In this document: piece after piece, positions 1-6,715 of the stretch | How positions within the stretch are numbered: the stretch's first letter is position 1 | Layout: each line of letters opens with the position of its first letter | Assembly (NCBI GenBank): GCA_012026975.1 | Contig: VEPG01000084.1 | Span: 1-34,105 of the forward strand | Direction: 5' to 3' | From: Desulfuromonas sp. | GTDB taxonomy: Bacteria > Desulfobacterota > Desulfuromonadia > Desulfuromonadales > BM103 | Length of the DNA: 34,105 nucleotides | The notes under the pieces: model-generated | What the model was told of the DNA's origin: nothing | The model's database searches: none | What the model saw: the letters and a program-made list of their open reading frames with translations, nothing else | Program-made: the position numbers and the translations under genes

Positions 1-1519
1 GCTCGTCGGCGGCGGCTATCACTTCGGCGTCGCGCTTGCTGCCGCCGGGCTGGATGACGGCGCAAATGCCGACGGCGGCGGCGTTGTCGATGCCGTCGCG
101 GAACGGGAAGAAGGCGTCGGAGGCCATGACTGCCCCCTTGACCTCCAGACCGGCATGTTCGGCCTTGATGGCGGCGATGCGCGCGGAGTTGACCCGGCTC
201 ATCTGGCCGGCGCCGACGCCGATGGTCATGTCCCCCTTGCCGTAAACGATGGCATTGGACTTGACGAACTTGGCAACCCGCCAGGTAAAGAGCAGGTCCT
301 TCATCTCCTGTTCGGTCGGCTGGCGTTTGCTGACCACCTTGAGATCGACATAGAGCTCGAGGTCGGTGTCCTGGGCGAGCATGCCGCCGTTGACCCGCTT
401 GAGGTCGAGGCGCGGCGCCGACTGCTCCGGCCACATGCCGCATTCGAGCAGGCGCACGTTCTTCTTGGCGACCACGACTTCGACGGCGGCCGCCGACACC
501 TTGGGGGCAATGATGACCTCGACGAACTGGCGGTCGCAGATCGCCTGGGCCGTGGCGGCGTCGAGTTCACGGTTGAAGGCGATGATGCCGCCGAAGGCCG
601 ATTCCGGGTCGGTCTTGTAGGCGCGATCGTAGGCTTCGAAGAGGGTGGCGCCGACCGCCACGCCGCACGGGTTGGCGTGCTTGACGATGACGCAGGCCGG
701 TCCCTCGGTGAACTGCTTGACGCACTCCAAGGCCGCATCGGTATCGCCGATGTTGTTGTAGGAGAGCTCCTTCCCCTGCAACTGGCGGGCGGTGGCGATG
801 GAAGCTTCCCTGACGTCGCGCTCGACGTAGAAGGCCGCCCCCTGGTGGGGGTTCTCGCCGTAGCGCATCCCCTGGGCCTTGCGGTACTGCAGGGTCAGCA
901 CCGGCGGGAAGACCGCGTCGTCCGCGTCGAGCTTTTTGCCGAGCCAGTTGGAGATCGCCCCGTCGTAGGCGGCGGTATGCTGGTAGACCTTGACCGCCAG
1001 GCGGAAGTTGGTGGTTTTGGCCACCGCGCCGCCGCTGGCCTTCATCTCGTCGAGGACCACGCGGTAGTCGGCGGGGTCGACCAGCACGGTGACGTCGGCG
1101 TTGTTCTTGGCTGCGCTGCGCAGCATAGTCGGGCCGCCGATGTCGATGTTCTCGATGGCGTCTTCCAGCGTGCAGTCGGCCTTGGCCACGGTCGCCTCGA
1201 AGGGGTAGAGGTTGACCACCACCATGTCGATCGGCTCAATGCCGTGGGCTTTCATCGTCGCCACGTGCTCGGGGTTGGAACGCATGCCGAGCAGGCCGCC
1301 GTGGACCTTCGGGTGCAACGTCTTGACCCGGCCGTCGAGCATCTCGGGGAAGCCGGTAAACTCGGAGACGTCCTTGACGGTGAGCCCCGCGTCACGGAGC
1401 ATTTTGGCGGTGCCGCCGGTGGAGAGGATCTCGACGCCGTATCCGGCCAACTCTTTGGCAAAATCGAGGACGCCGGTCTTGTCGGAAACACTGATGAGAG
1501 CACGCTTGATGATGGCCAT
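1..1519 (-). CDS. purH: Bifunctional AICAR formyltransferase / IMP cyclohydrolase, 3' end cut by window edge
   Basis: PurH catalyses the last two steps of de novo IMP synthesis in the cytoplasm. Read on the minus strand from the ATG at 1519, the protein begins [16 protein letters not shown] and runs 506 codons to the window edge. Family members are about 520 residues, so only the last few residues are missing. The N-terminal third is the MGS-like cyclohydrolase domain ([19 protein letters not shown] motifs). The remainder is the AICAR transformylase domain, with the conserved KHANPCG motif, SAFGG, and [10 protein letters not shown] near the end. An AGGAGG ribosome site lies 8 bases before the start and fixes it. 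The upstream gene on the same strand ends 94 bases away, and a palindromic repeat fills most of the gap. Identification is by clear family motifs. Confidence 0.96.
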   Translation of the reverse strand, partial: MAIIKRALISVSDKTGVLDFAKELAGYGVEILSTGGTAKMLRDAGLTVKDVSEFTGFPEMLDGRVKTLHPKVHGGLLGMRSNPEHVATMKAHGIEPIDMVVVNLYPFEATVAKADCTLEDAIENIDIGGPTMLRSAAKNNADVTVLVDPADYRVVLDEMKASGGAVAKTTNFRLAVKVYQHTAAYDGAISNWLGKKLDADDAVFPPVLTLQYRKAQGMRYGENPHQGAAFYVERDVREASIATARQLQGKELSYNNIGDTDAALECVKQFTEGPACVIVKHANPCGVAVGATLFEAYDRAYKTDPESAFGGIIAFNRELDAATAQAICDRQFVEVIIAPKVSAAAVEVVVAKKNVRLLECGMWPEQSAPRLDLKRVNGGMLAQDTDLELYVDLKVVSKRQPTEQEMKDLLFTWRVAKFVKSNAIVYGKGDMTIGVGAGQMSRVNSARIAAIKAEHAGLEVKGAVMASDAFFPFRDGIDNAAAVGICAVIQPGGSKRDAEVIAAADE

Positions 1520-1546
1520 GGGGGGAACCTCCTGAAAAAATCCTTT

Positions 1547-1618
1547 TGTAGGGGCGCATTGCATGCGCCCTGGAAACCGTCAAACCTTAATGCGGGCGCA
1601 CAGCAGTGCGCCCCTACA
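1547..1618. repeat. Double-hairpin palindromic repeat, copy 1
   Basis: The element has a perfect 12-bp terminal inverted repeat, TGTAGGGGCGCA (1547-1558) and TGCGCCCCTACA (1607-1618). Each end also folds alone: GGGCGCA/TGCGCCC at 1552-1570 and GGGCGCA/TGCGCCC at 1594-1613. It sits between the ASKHA gene and purH, and the TAG stop codon of the ASKHA gene (1614-1616) is part of the repeat end. Related copies lie at 16517-16565 and 20541-20588. It has no coding capacity and resembles REP or MITE-type intergenic repeats. The source transposase, if any, is not in the window. Confidence 0.85.
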
Positions 1619-2936
1619 TAAATTCCAAGGACCCCAAAAACCGTTTCTCGAACGCCGGGGTGCCGGAGAGCGGCAACGGCTTGATCGTGGCGAGCAGCTT
1701 CGTCAGCTTTGCCGCGCCATCCTGATCGGCGAGAAAAGCGGCCAGGCCGTCGAGTACGCCGTTGGGTACAAAGAACGATTTATCTATCATGCCCTCCGGC
1801 AGCATGGCAATCCCCTTCAGGGCGGTTGCCGGAAGGGCCGAACCGAAGGCACCGGTGATCAGTATAGCATCCAGGTCGGTGGCGACCAGACCCGCCCGGT
1901 CGAGCAGGACCTCGACCCCGGCGCGCACCGCCCCCTTGGCCAGTTGCAGCTGACGCACATCGTCCTGGGTGAGACGCAGTTCGCCGCGGGCGTCGCGGTG
2001 GAAACAGACACCCCACCCCTCCCCGTCCGCAACCAGATAACGGGCCAGATTGGTACCGACCTCCTCCGGGGCCACGATGCGTCCGCCGGCATCGATCAGC
2101 CCGCCCTGCCGTGCCGCGGCAATCAGCGCCAGCAGACCGCTGCCGCACAGCCCCAGCGGGCGATCGCCGCCAACGGTGGTCATCGCCAGGCGGTCGTCCC
2201 GGAGTTGCACGTCGGTTACCGCCCCCGGCGCCAACGTCATGCCGCAGGCAATGTCGCCGGCTTCGAAGGCCGGCCCGGCGGCGGCCGATGTCACCAGCCA
2301 GCGGGTTCCGTTCCACAGGGCCAATTCGGCGTTGGTACCGAGGTCGAGAACCAGGGTGGGGACTGTCCCCGCAGGGGGACTGCCCCCTTTGGGAGCCGCG
2401 AGCCGTGAGCCGTGAAAGCCATAAAGCACCGCCACCAGATCGCCACCGACAAAACCGGAGACGGCGGGGAAAAGCTGCAACGGGACGGGCAGACCGAGGT
2501 CGATCTCGGCCGGCGGGATACTGGTCAACGCCGTCAGCGGCGAGCGGTGCGGGGGGAAGAGCAGCGACTCGACCGGCAGGCGGCAGAGGAGGTGGCCGAT
2601 GCCGGGGTTGCCGGCGGCCGCCACGGCGGTGACCGCCGTGGCCGGGAGACTGGCCTCTGTCAGCAGTTCGGCAAACAGGGTGCGAATCCCGGCGACCAGC
2701 AACTGCTGAAGCTCGGCGCCTCCGCCGTTGTGAGCATATTGCAGCCGGGTCAGGATGTCGGTACCGTGAAGACGTTGCGGGTTGGGGAGCCGTGCCTCGG
2801 CCAACGCTGTCCCATCGACAGCCAGCAGCCGGCCGACCAGGGTGGTGGTGCCGAGGTCGAGGACGAAGAGCGCGGGGGCTGTCCCCGCGGGGGGACTGTC
2901 CCCTTTGTGGCTGGGGGCTGGGGACTGATCGCTCAT
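1614..2936 (-). CDS. RACo-like ASKHA-domain protein (DUF4445 type) lacking the ferredoxin domain
   Basis: The protein is related to the ASKHA ATPase part of RACo/RamA, reductive activators that return corrinoid proteins to the Co(I) state. Visible motifs are LDLGTTTLVG (phosphate loop) near the N-terminus, NPQ...HGTDILTRL, a central LDLGTNAELALW, LCGSGLLALI, and a C-terminus ending FEKRFLGSLEFM, which looks complete. RACo is usually about 600 residues with an N-terminal [2Fe-2S] domain. This protein is about 440 residues, starts directly at the ATPase core, and shows no Cys cluster, so electrons would have to come from a partner. The start could be ATG at 2936 or TTG at 2954, which overlaps the stop of the upstream gene as TTGA. 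Two 33-bp GC-rich dyad repeats are read in frame inside it. The family is clear; the substrate is unknown. Confidence 0.8.
   Translation of the reverse strand: MSDQSPAPSHKGDSPPAGTAPALFVLDLGTTTLVGRLLAVDGTALAEARLPNPQRLHGTDILTRLQYAHNGGGAELQQLLVAGIRTLFAELLTEASLPATAVTAVAAAGNPGIGHLLCRLPVESLLFPPHRSPLTALTSIPPAEIDLGLPVPLQLFPAVSGFVGGDLVAVLYGFHGSRLAAPKGGSPPAGTVPTLVLDLGTNAELALWNGTRWLVTSAAAGPAFEAGDIACGMTLAPGAVTDVQLRDDRLAMTTVGGDRPLGLCGSGLLALIAAARQGGLIDAGGRIVAPEEVGTNLARYLVADGEGWGVCFHRDARGELRLTQDDVRQLQLAKGAVRAGVEVLLDRAGLVATDLDAILITGAFGSALPATALKGIAMLPEGMIDKSFFVPNGVLDGLAAFLADQDGAAKLTKLLATIKPLPLSGTPAFEKRFLGSLEFM
2358..2390. repeat. 33-bp GGGGACTGTCCCC dyad pair inside the ASKHA gene, internal copy
   Basis: There are two adjacent palindromes, GGGGACTGTCCCC (2358-2370) and GGGGGACTGCCCCC (2374-2387), followed by TTT. 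Read with the gene, the 33 bp encode KGGSPPAGTVP, placed just before the LVLDLGTNAE motif. Next to it, at about 2391-2420, lie short CGGCTCAC-like repeats. The length is a multiple of three, so the frame is kept. Confidence 0.8.
2874..2906. repeat. 33-bp GGGGACTGTCCCC dyad pair inside the ASKHA gene, N-terminal copy
   Basis: This has the same architecture as the copy at 2358: GGGGGCTGTCCCC (2874-2886), a short spacer, GGGGACTGTCCCC (2891-2903), then TTT. In frame it encodes KGDSPPAGTAP, immediately before the first ATPase motif (ALFVLDLGTTT). The flanking stretch 2911-2927 (CTGGGGGCTGGGGACTG) is also repetitive, so nearly everything between the ATG at 2936 and the ATPase domain appears to be repeat-derived. 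Confidence 0.8.
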
Positions 2937-2950
2937 GGCACCGGCACCCT

Positions 2951-3436
2951 TCAAAAATCAGCGCTCTTCATCGCTTCCTGCAAAGCTTCGATATCCAGCA
3001 AATCGATCGGCCGGCCGGCCAGGGTTTTGACTGTGATCAGATCATGCGGGGCGATGATGTTGATTGGACAGCCATCGACGATGATTTCCGTTGCCCCCTC
3101 AATCGCCGCGCGATATTCCTCCCGGTCCGCCAGGATCAAATCGAGAAGAACCAGACCTTGTCCGCCGTCACCAAGGACGAAGCGCCAGATCGAGGCGTTG
3201 TGGAAACGTTTGACTTGATGGACCTGAATCACCTCGAAGGAACATTTGATCAAGTCCTCGAAGTCAGCCAGTTCGTGATCCTTGAGCAGGACGATCAGAT
3301 CGACATCTTCGGTGGCTCGAGGGCGGGCAAGCAGGGAGACGGCGAGGCCTCCAGCCAGGCAGTAGTCAATCCGGTTCTCGCGCAGGACAGTTGCAGCCCG
3401 CTTCAAGGTCTTCAGGATGCCGCCGGCGATGTCCAT
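2951..3436 (-). CDS. Pol-beta-type nucleotidyltransferase family protein
   Basis: The product is about 161 residues. It carries the minimal nucleotidyltransferase signature GGLAVSLLARPRATEDVDL, that is GG followed by a DxD metal-binding pair, near residue 30. Acidic and hydrophobic segments follow (LLDLILADREEY) and then PHDLITVKTLAGRPIDLLDIEAL. Such proteins transfer nucleotides to protein or RNA targets, and many act as toxins or antitoxins; the target here cannot be told. The ATG at 3436 is preferred because AAGGA lies 6 bases upstream; a longer reading frame upstream lacks this support. The gene overlaps the preceding 64-aa gene by 25 bases, and its stop overlaps a possible TTG start of the ASKHA gene, so the genes look translationally coupled. 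No HEPN partner is visible. Confidence 0.8.
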   Translation of the reverse strand: MDIAGGILKTLKRAATVLRENRIDYCLAGGLAVSLLARPRATEDVDLIVLLKDHELADFEDLIKCSFEVIQVHQVKRFHNASIWRFVLGDGGQGLVLLDLILADREEYRAAIEGATEIIVDGCPINIIAPHDLITVKTLAGRPIDLLDIEALQEAMKSADF

Positions 3437-3606
3437 TGCTGTTCCTTGCGCTTGAGAATCCCCCGGTAGATGGCACGGTGCAACTCGGCTTCGCTCCACT
3501 CCGGATGCCGCGCCTTGAGCCAGGCCAGCTTCAGGGTAAAGACGGTATTGATCAACTCTGCCGTCTTGTCGAGATTATGGTTGATGTCTGCCGTGCTTTG
3601 CCTCAC
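3412..3606 (-). CDS. Small helical protein (64 aa) paired with a nucleotidyltransferase
   Basis: A GTG start at 3606 is preceded by GGAGG 7 bases upstream, only 3 bases after the alr stop. The product has a helical segment, FTLKLAWLKARHPEWSEAEL, followed by HRAIYRGILKRKEQQW. I recall similar LKxxxLRxxHPDWSExEV small proteins encoded directly ahead of nucleotidyltransferase genes in other bacteria, but cannot check this here. Its 3' end overlaps the nucleotidyltransferase start by 25 bases, in keeping with a two-component, possibly toxin-antitoxin-like, pair. There is no catalytic motif. The function is unknown; the reading frame itself is well supported by its ribosome site and tight packing. 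Confidence 0.7.
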   Translation of the reverse strand: MRQSTADINHNLDKTAELINTVFTLKLAWLKARHPEWSEAELHRAIYRGILKRKEQQWTSPAAS

Positions 3607-3609
3607 CCC

Positions 3610-4743
3610 TTATCCTCCCACAAAGATCCGCGGCACACGCTTGCTGATGTTGCAGAACACTTCGTAAGTAATGGTGCCAATCTTGTCGGCCCATTCGAGG
3701 GCGGTGATGCACTCGTCGCCGTCGCGGCCGAGGAGAGTAACCCGGTCGCCGACGGCGACGTCGGGGATGGCGGTGACGTCGACCAGTATCCAGTCCATGC
3801 AAACGGTGCCAGCCACGGGAGCACGCCGGCCGCGAATCAGCACGTCACCTTTGTTGGTGAGCAGACGATTGTAGCCGTCGGCATAGCCGACCGGCACGGC
3901 AGCCAGTCGGGAGGGACGCTGCGTGACAAAGCGGTGGGCGTAGGAGATCCCCTCCCCGGCCGGCACTTCCTTGAGCTGGGCCACCTGGCTGAGGAAGCTC
4001 ATGACCGGACGCTGCGGTACTTCCTGTTCAAAGGGGGTGCCGGTCAGCCCGCCATACAGGGAAACGCCGGGGCGAACCAGGTTGCAGCCGGCCAGTTGCC
4101 GGCTGTAGATGGCGGCGCTGTTGGCGAGATGGAGATAGTGCGGCGTAAAACCGGCTTCCCGGACTTGGGTGACAACGGACTGAAAGCGCTCGATCTGGGT
4201 CGCGGTGAACGGCTTGTCCGGTTCATCGGCCAGCGCCAGATGACTGATGACGCCACGGATCTCCACCCCCGGCAAACTTATGAGGACAGCGAGGACGGCG
4301 GCCAGGCGGTCGGGACGAAAACCGAGACGTCCCATGCCGGTATCGACCTTGTGGTGGCAGGGGATGCGGTTCCCGGCAGCCCGCGCGGCGGCGTCGAGGC
4401 GGCGGGCCGTATCGAGATCGTAAAGAGCCGGCTGCAGGTGATGTTCGAGGATCGTCGCTTCCTCGCCGGGGAAGGCGCCGCCAAGGACCACGATCGGCTG
4501 GGTCAGCCCGTAGCGGCGCAGGGCGCGCCCCTCCCCGACCAGGGCGACGCCGAACTGGTCGGCACCGGCAGCGGCCAGGGCCGGTGCAACTCCGGAAGCA
4601 CCGTGACCGTAGGCATCGGCCTTGACGACGGCGAGAATTTCACAGTCCTGACCGACTCTGTCGCGAACCTGCCGAAGGTTGAAACGCAAGGCGTCAAGGT
4701 CGATTTCGACTCGGGTCGGGCGGGTCAGCGGTGGAGACATCAT
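3610..4743 (-). CDS. alr: Alanine racemase
   Basis: This PLP-dependent enzyme interconverts L- and D-alanine for peptidoglycan. The product is about 377 residues, the usual family length. The PLP lysine is in AVVKADAYGHG (about K41), the catalytic tyrosine is in GISYAHRF, and HHKVDTGMGRLGF, HLANSAA, RPGVSLYG and GTVCMDWILVDVT are all present. The start is uncertain: ATG ATG at 4743/4740 begins MMSPPLTRPTRVEIDL, which fits the family N-terminus, and a GTG one codon earlier and an upstream in-frame start at 4785 are alternatives. Alr is the first gene of the leftward cluster, and the 64-aa gene starts 3 bases after its stop codon. Confidence 0.95.
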   Translation of the reverse strand: MMSPPLTRPTRVEIDLDALRFNLRQVRDRVGQDCEILAVVKADAYGHGASGVAPALAAAGADQFGVALVGEGRALRRYGLTQPIVVLGGAFPGEEATILEHHLQPALYDLDTARRLDAAARAAGNRIPCHHKVDTGMGRLGFRPDRLAAVLAVLISLPGVEIRGVISHLALADEPDKPFTATQIERFQSVVTQVREAGFTPHYLHLANSAAIYSRQLAGCNLVRPGVSLYGGLTGTPFEQEVPQRPVMSFLSQVAQLKEVPAGEGISYAHRFVTQRPSRLAAVPVGYADGYNRLLTNKGDVLIRGRRAPVAGTVCMDWILVDVTAIPDVAVGDRVTLLGRDGDECITALEWADKIGTITYEVFCNISKRVPRIFVGG

Positions 4744-4837
4744 CACGGATTTGCATCCTCGCAGCGAGGGGATAGCCAATACCAAAGGGGCATTTAACCA
4801 TGCGCCCGCAGGGGTGTAAAGGGGTGATCATGCGAAA

Positions 4838-4869
4838 AAGTTGACAGGGAAGAGTCAACCTTTATATGG
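4838..4869 (+). promoter_or_regulatory. Sigma-70-type promoter with operator-like dyad upstream of cooT
   Basis: A perfect -35 TTGACA at 4841-4846 is followed, after 16 bases, by TATATG (4863-4868). An inverted repeat, GTTGAC (4840-4845) with GTCAAC (4854-4859), overlaps the -35 box and could be a regulator site. The start codon of cooT lies about 32 bases downstream. The same palindrome lies in the divergent alr upstream region. This is a prediction from sequence only. Confidence 0.55.
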
Positions 4870-4900
4870 TGGTCGGAATGCTTGAGCGAGGTACTGACCG

Positions 4901-5086
4901 ATGTGCATGAATGATGGACACTTCCTGCTGGTGCAGGGCGAAACCGAGACTCACCTGGATGACGTTGCCGCCATCCTCACGGCAGCCGGCAAACTGCGAC
5001 TGGTCGACGTGTTCGGCAAACAACGGGAGATCGCCGGCAGCATCCAGGAAATCGATCTGCTGAACAAGCGAATCATCATCGCTTAA
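4901..5086 (+). CDS. cooT: CooT-family nickel-binding protein
   Basis: This 61-residue protein begins MCMNDGHFLL and ends KQREIAGSIQEIDLLNKRIIIA. The layout matches the CooT family: Met-Cys at the start, a small beta-rich body with LxLVDVFG, then an EIDLLN-RI tail. In CooT the Cys at position 2 binds nickel in a homodimer, and the protein is linked to nickel insertion into carbon monoxide dehydrogenase. That Cys is present. GAGG lies 9 bases before the ATG. The stop is about 7 bases ahead of the TPP riboswitch, so the gene appears to share the transcript of the thiamine genes. No CO dehydrogenase gene is in the window. It is not ThiS, because the C-terminal Gly-Gly is absent. Confidence 0.82.
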   Translation: MCMNDGHFLLVQGETETHLDDVAAILTAAGKLRLVDVFGKQREIAGSIQEIDLLNKRIIIA

Positions 5087-5092
5087 GCAACA

Positions 5093-5188
5093 ACCGCTGG
5101 GGGAGCGAGCTTGACTCGCTGAGAGTCCTGCAATGGGCAGGGCGACCCCTCGAACCTGATCCGGGTCATGCCGGCGGAGGGAAGCGGC
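5093..5188 (+). ncRNA. TPP riboswitch (THI element)
   Basis: The conserved TPP aptamer core is plain: GGGGAGC at about 5100, GCTGAGAG at 5119, then GACCCCTCGAACCTGATC, CGGGTCATGCCGGCGGAGGGAA at 5144-5183. A P1 stem can form between CCGCT (5094-5098) and AGCGG (5183-5187). It senses thiamine pyrophosphate and lowers expression of the downstream thiED-thiC genes. It is unusual in lying directly after another gene (cooT) rather than after its own promoter. Confidence 0.95.
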
Positions 5189-5206
5189 GAACAAGGCGTC
5201 ATTGAG

Positions 5207-5245
5207 ACCGCCGCGTCGCCCATTCCGGCTGCGCGGCGGTTTTTC
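5207..5245 (+). terminator. Riboswitch-controlled intrinsic terminator before thiED
   Basis: ACCGCCGCG (5207-5215) pairs with CGCGGCGGT (5232-5240), and a run of T follows. It lies 19 bases after the aptamer and ends 4 bases before the thiED start codon. The 3' arm (GGCGG) is also the only purine-rich stretch that could serve as ribosome site, so one hairpin may block both transcription and translation. This follows from the sequence layout and from known TPP riboswitch behaviour. Confidence 0.75.
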
Positions 5246-5248
5246 ATT

Positions 5249-6661
5249 ATGATCAAAGGTCTTTACTTCATTACTCCCGCCGGCTCCGAAACACAGGTCA
5301 TGGCCTCAACGCAGGCCGCCCTGCGCGGCGGAGCGCGGGTGGTGCAGTACCGCGACAAGGAGCGCCCATACGCCGCTCAAATTGCACTGGGCCGCCAATT
5401 GCTGCAGCTGTGCCGAAACACCAACACGACCTTCCTGGTCAACGACGACCCGTCCCTGGCCCGTGACTGCGGCGCGGATGGCGTGCATCTCGGCCAGGGG
5501 GACGGCAGCGTGGCGACGGCCCGGACCATTCTCGGCACCGGCAAACTGATCGGAGTTTCGACCCGCACGGCCGAACAGGCGCGGCAGGCGGAAAGCGAAG
5601 GGGCCGACTACATCGGTCTCGGCGCGATGTATCCCACCGGTTCCAAGGATGACGCCGAACTGGTCGGGGTGGAGCGATTGCGGCAGGTACGACAGGCGAC
5701 GAGGCTGCCGATCGTTGCCATCGGCGGGATCGCCTATGGCAATGCCGCAGAGGTCATCGATGCCGGGGCGGATGCTCTGGCGGTGATCTCGGCGGTCGCC
5801 GCCGATCCGCAGCCGGTTCTGGCCGCCCGCGAACTGACCCTGCTGTTCAATCGCCGCAAAGCCGCGGAGGGAACCCGGGTTCTGACCATCGCCGGTTCCG
5901 ATTCCGGCGGTGGAGCCGGCATCCAGGCCGACCTGAAAACCATCACCCTGCTCGGCTCTTTCGGCATGAGCGCCATTACCGTGTTGACCGCCCAGAACAC
6001 CCTGGGCGTGCACGGCGTTTTCCCGGCCCCCGCGGAGTTCGTGCGACAGCAGGCCGAACTGGTGCTTGACGACATTGGCGCCGACACGGTGAAGACCGGC
6101 ATGCTTTATTCCGCCGACATCGTCGAATACGTAGCGGAGTTGCTTGAACGCTACGGGTTGGCGGCCGTGGTCGATCCGGTGATGATTGCCAAGGGGGGCG
6201 CACCGCTGCTGCGCGAGGAGGCAATGTCGGCCGTACGCGCAAGGCTGCTGCCGCAAACCTTCCTGCTCACCCCCAACCTCCCCGAGGCCGAGGCGCTGAC
6301 CGGCATGAGCATCGGGACGCTGAAGGAGATGGAGGACGCCGGTCGCCGCCTGCATGAAATGGGCGCGCGCCACGTGCTGGTCAAGGGCGGGCATCGTGAC
6401 GGCGACGCCACCGACCTGCTGCTGAGCGGCGGCCGTGTTTACCACCTTTCCGGGAAACGGATCGCCACCACCAGCACGCACGGCACCGGCTGCAGCTATG
6501 CGGCGGCCCTGGCCACCCGGCTCGCCCGGGGGGAAGCTCTGCCGACCGCGGCGCAGCGGGCCAAGCGCTTTATCGATGCCGCCATCCGCAATGCCGTGCC
6601 ACTCGGCGGCGGGCATGGGCCGATCAATCATGTGGCAGGGGCGAAAGCTTTGAAAGCATAG
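5249..6661 (+). CDS. thiED: Fused thiamine-phosphate synthase / HMP-phosphate kinase
   Basis: This 470-residue cytoplasmic fusion joins two steps of thiamine synthesis. Residues 1 to about 205 are ThiE ([60 protein letters not shown]), which couples HMP-PP with thiazole phosphate. From about residue 210 the ThiD kinase follows ([67 protein letters not shown], and [13 protein letters not shown] with the catalytic Cys region). The ATG at 5249 begins MIKGLYFIT; longer reading frames upstream would run through the riboswitch and are rejected. Expression is under the TPP riboswitch. Its stop codon lies inside a small palindromic repeat, and thiC follows 54 bases later. Confidence 0.95.
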   Translation: MIKGLYFITPAGSETQVMASTQAALRGGARVVQYRDKERPYAAQIALGRQLLQLCRNTNTTFLVNDDPSLARDCGADGVHLGQGDGSVATARTILGTGKLIGVSTRTAEQARQAESEGADYIGLGAMYPTGSKDDAELVGVERLRQVRQATRLPIVAIGGIAYGNAAEVIDAGADALAVISAVAADPQPVLAARELTLLFNRRKAAEGTRVLTIAGSDSGGGAGIQADLKTITLLGSFGMSAITVLTAQNTLGVHGVFPAPAEFVRQQAELVLDDIGADTVKTGMLYSADIVEYVAELLERYGLAAVVDPVMIAKGGAPLLREEAMSAVRARLLPQTFLLTPNLPEAEALTGMSIGTLKEMEDAGRRLHEMGARHVLVKGGHRDGDATDLLLSGGRVYHLSGKRIATTSTHGTGCSYAAALATRLARGEALPTAAQRAKRFIDAAIRNAVPLGGGHGPINHVAGAKALKA

Positions 6662-6695
6662 GTCTTATAGGGCCTATACGACTTATTGGACCTAT
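6658..6695. repeat. Small AT-rich palindromic repeat between thiED and thiC
   Basis: ATAGGTC (6658-6664) is the inverse of GACCTAT (6689-6695), and a central 13-base palindrome TATAGGGCCTATA sits at 6666-6678. The TAG stop of thiED (6659-6661) is within the left arm. The AT-rich base use differs from the flanking genes. It could be a mobile short repeat or an intergenic mRNA-stability element; no function is proven. Confidence 0.6.
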
Positions 6696-6715
6696 AATAA
6701 AGAAAAGGCAAAATC

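Noticed and set aside
155-1621. Long plus-strand reading frame opposite purH
   Set aside because: It is the antisense shadow of purH, which has clear family motifs and a ribosome site on the minus strand.
2358-2906. CRISPR-like direct repeats
   Set aside because: There are only two copies, 483 bases apart, within a coding region, and no spacers or cas genes.
3391-4797. 468-codon plus-strand reading frame
   Set aside because: It is antisense to alr and the small gene beside it and has no recognisable motif.
4901-5086. ThiS sulfur carrier, suggested by position before thiamine genes
   Set aside because: There is no C-terminal Gly-Gly. The MC start and EIDLLN tail fit the CooT family.
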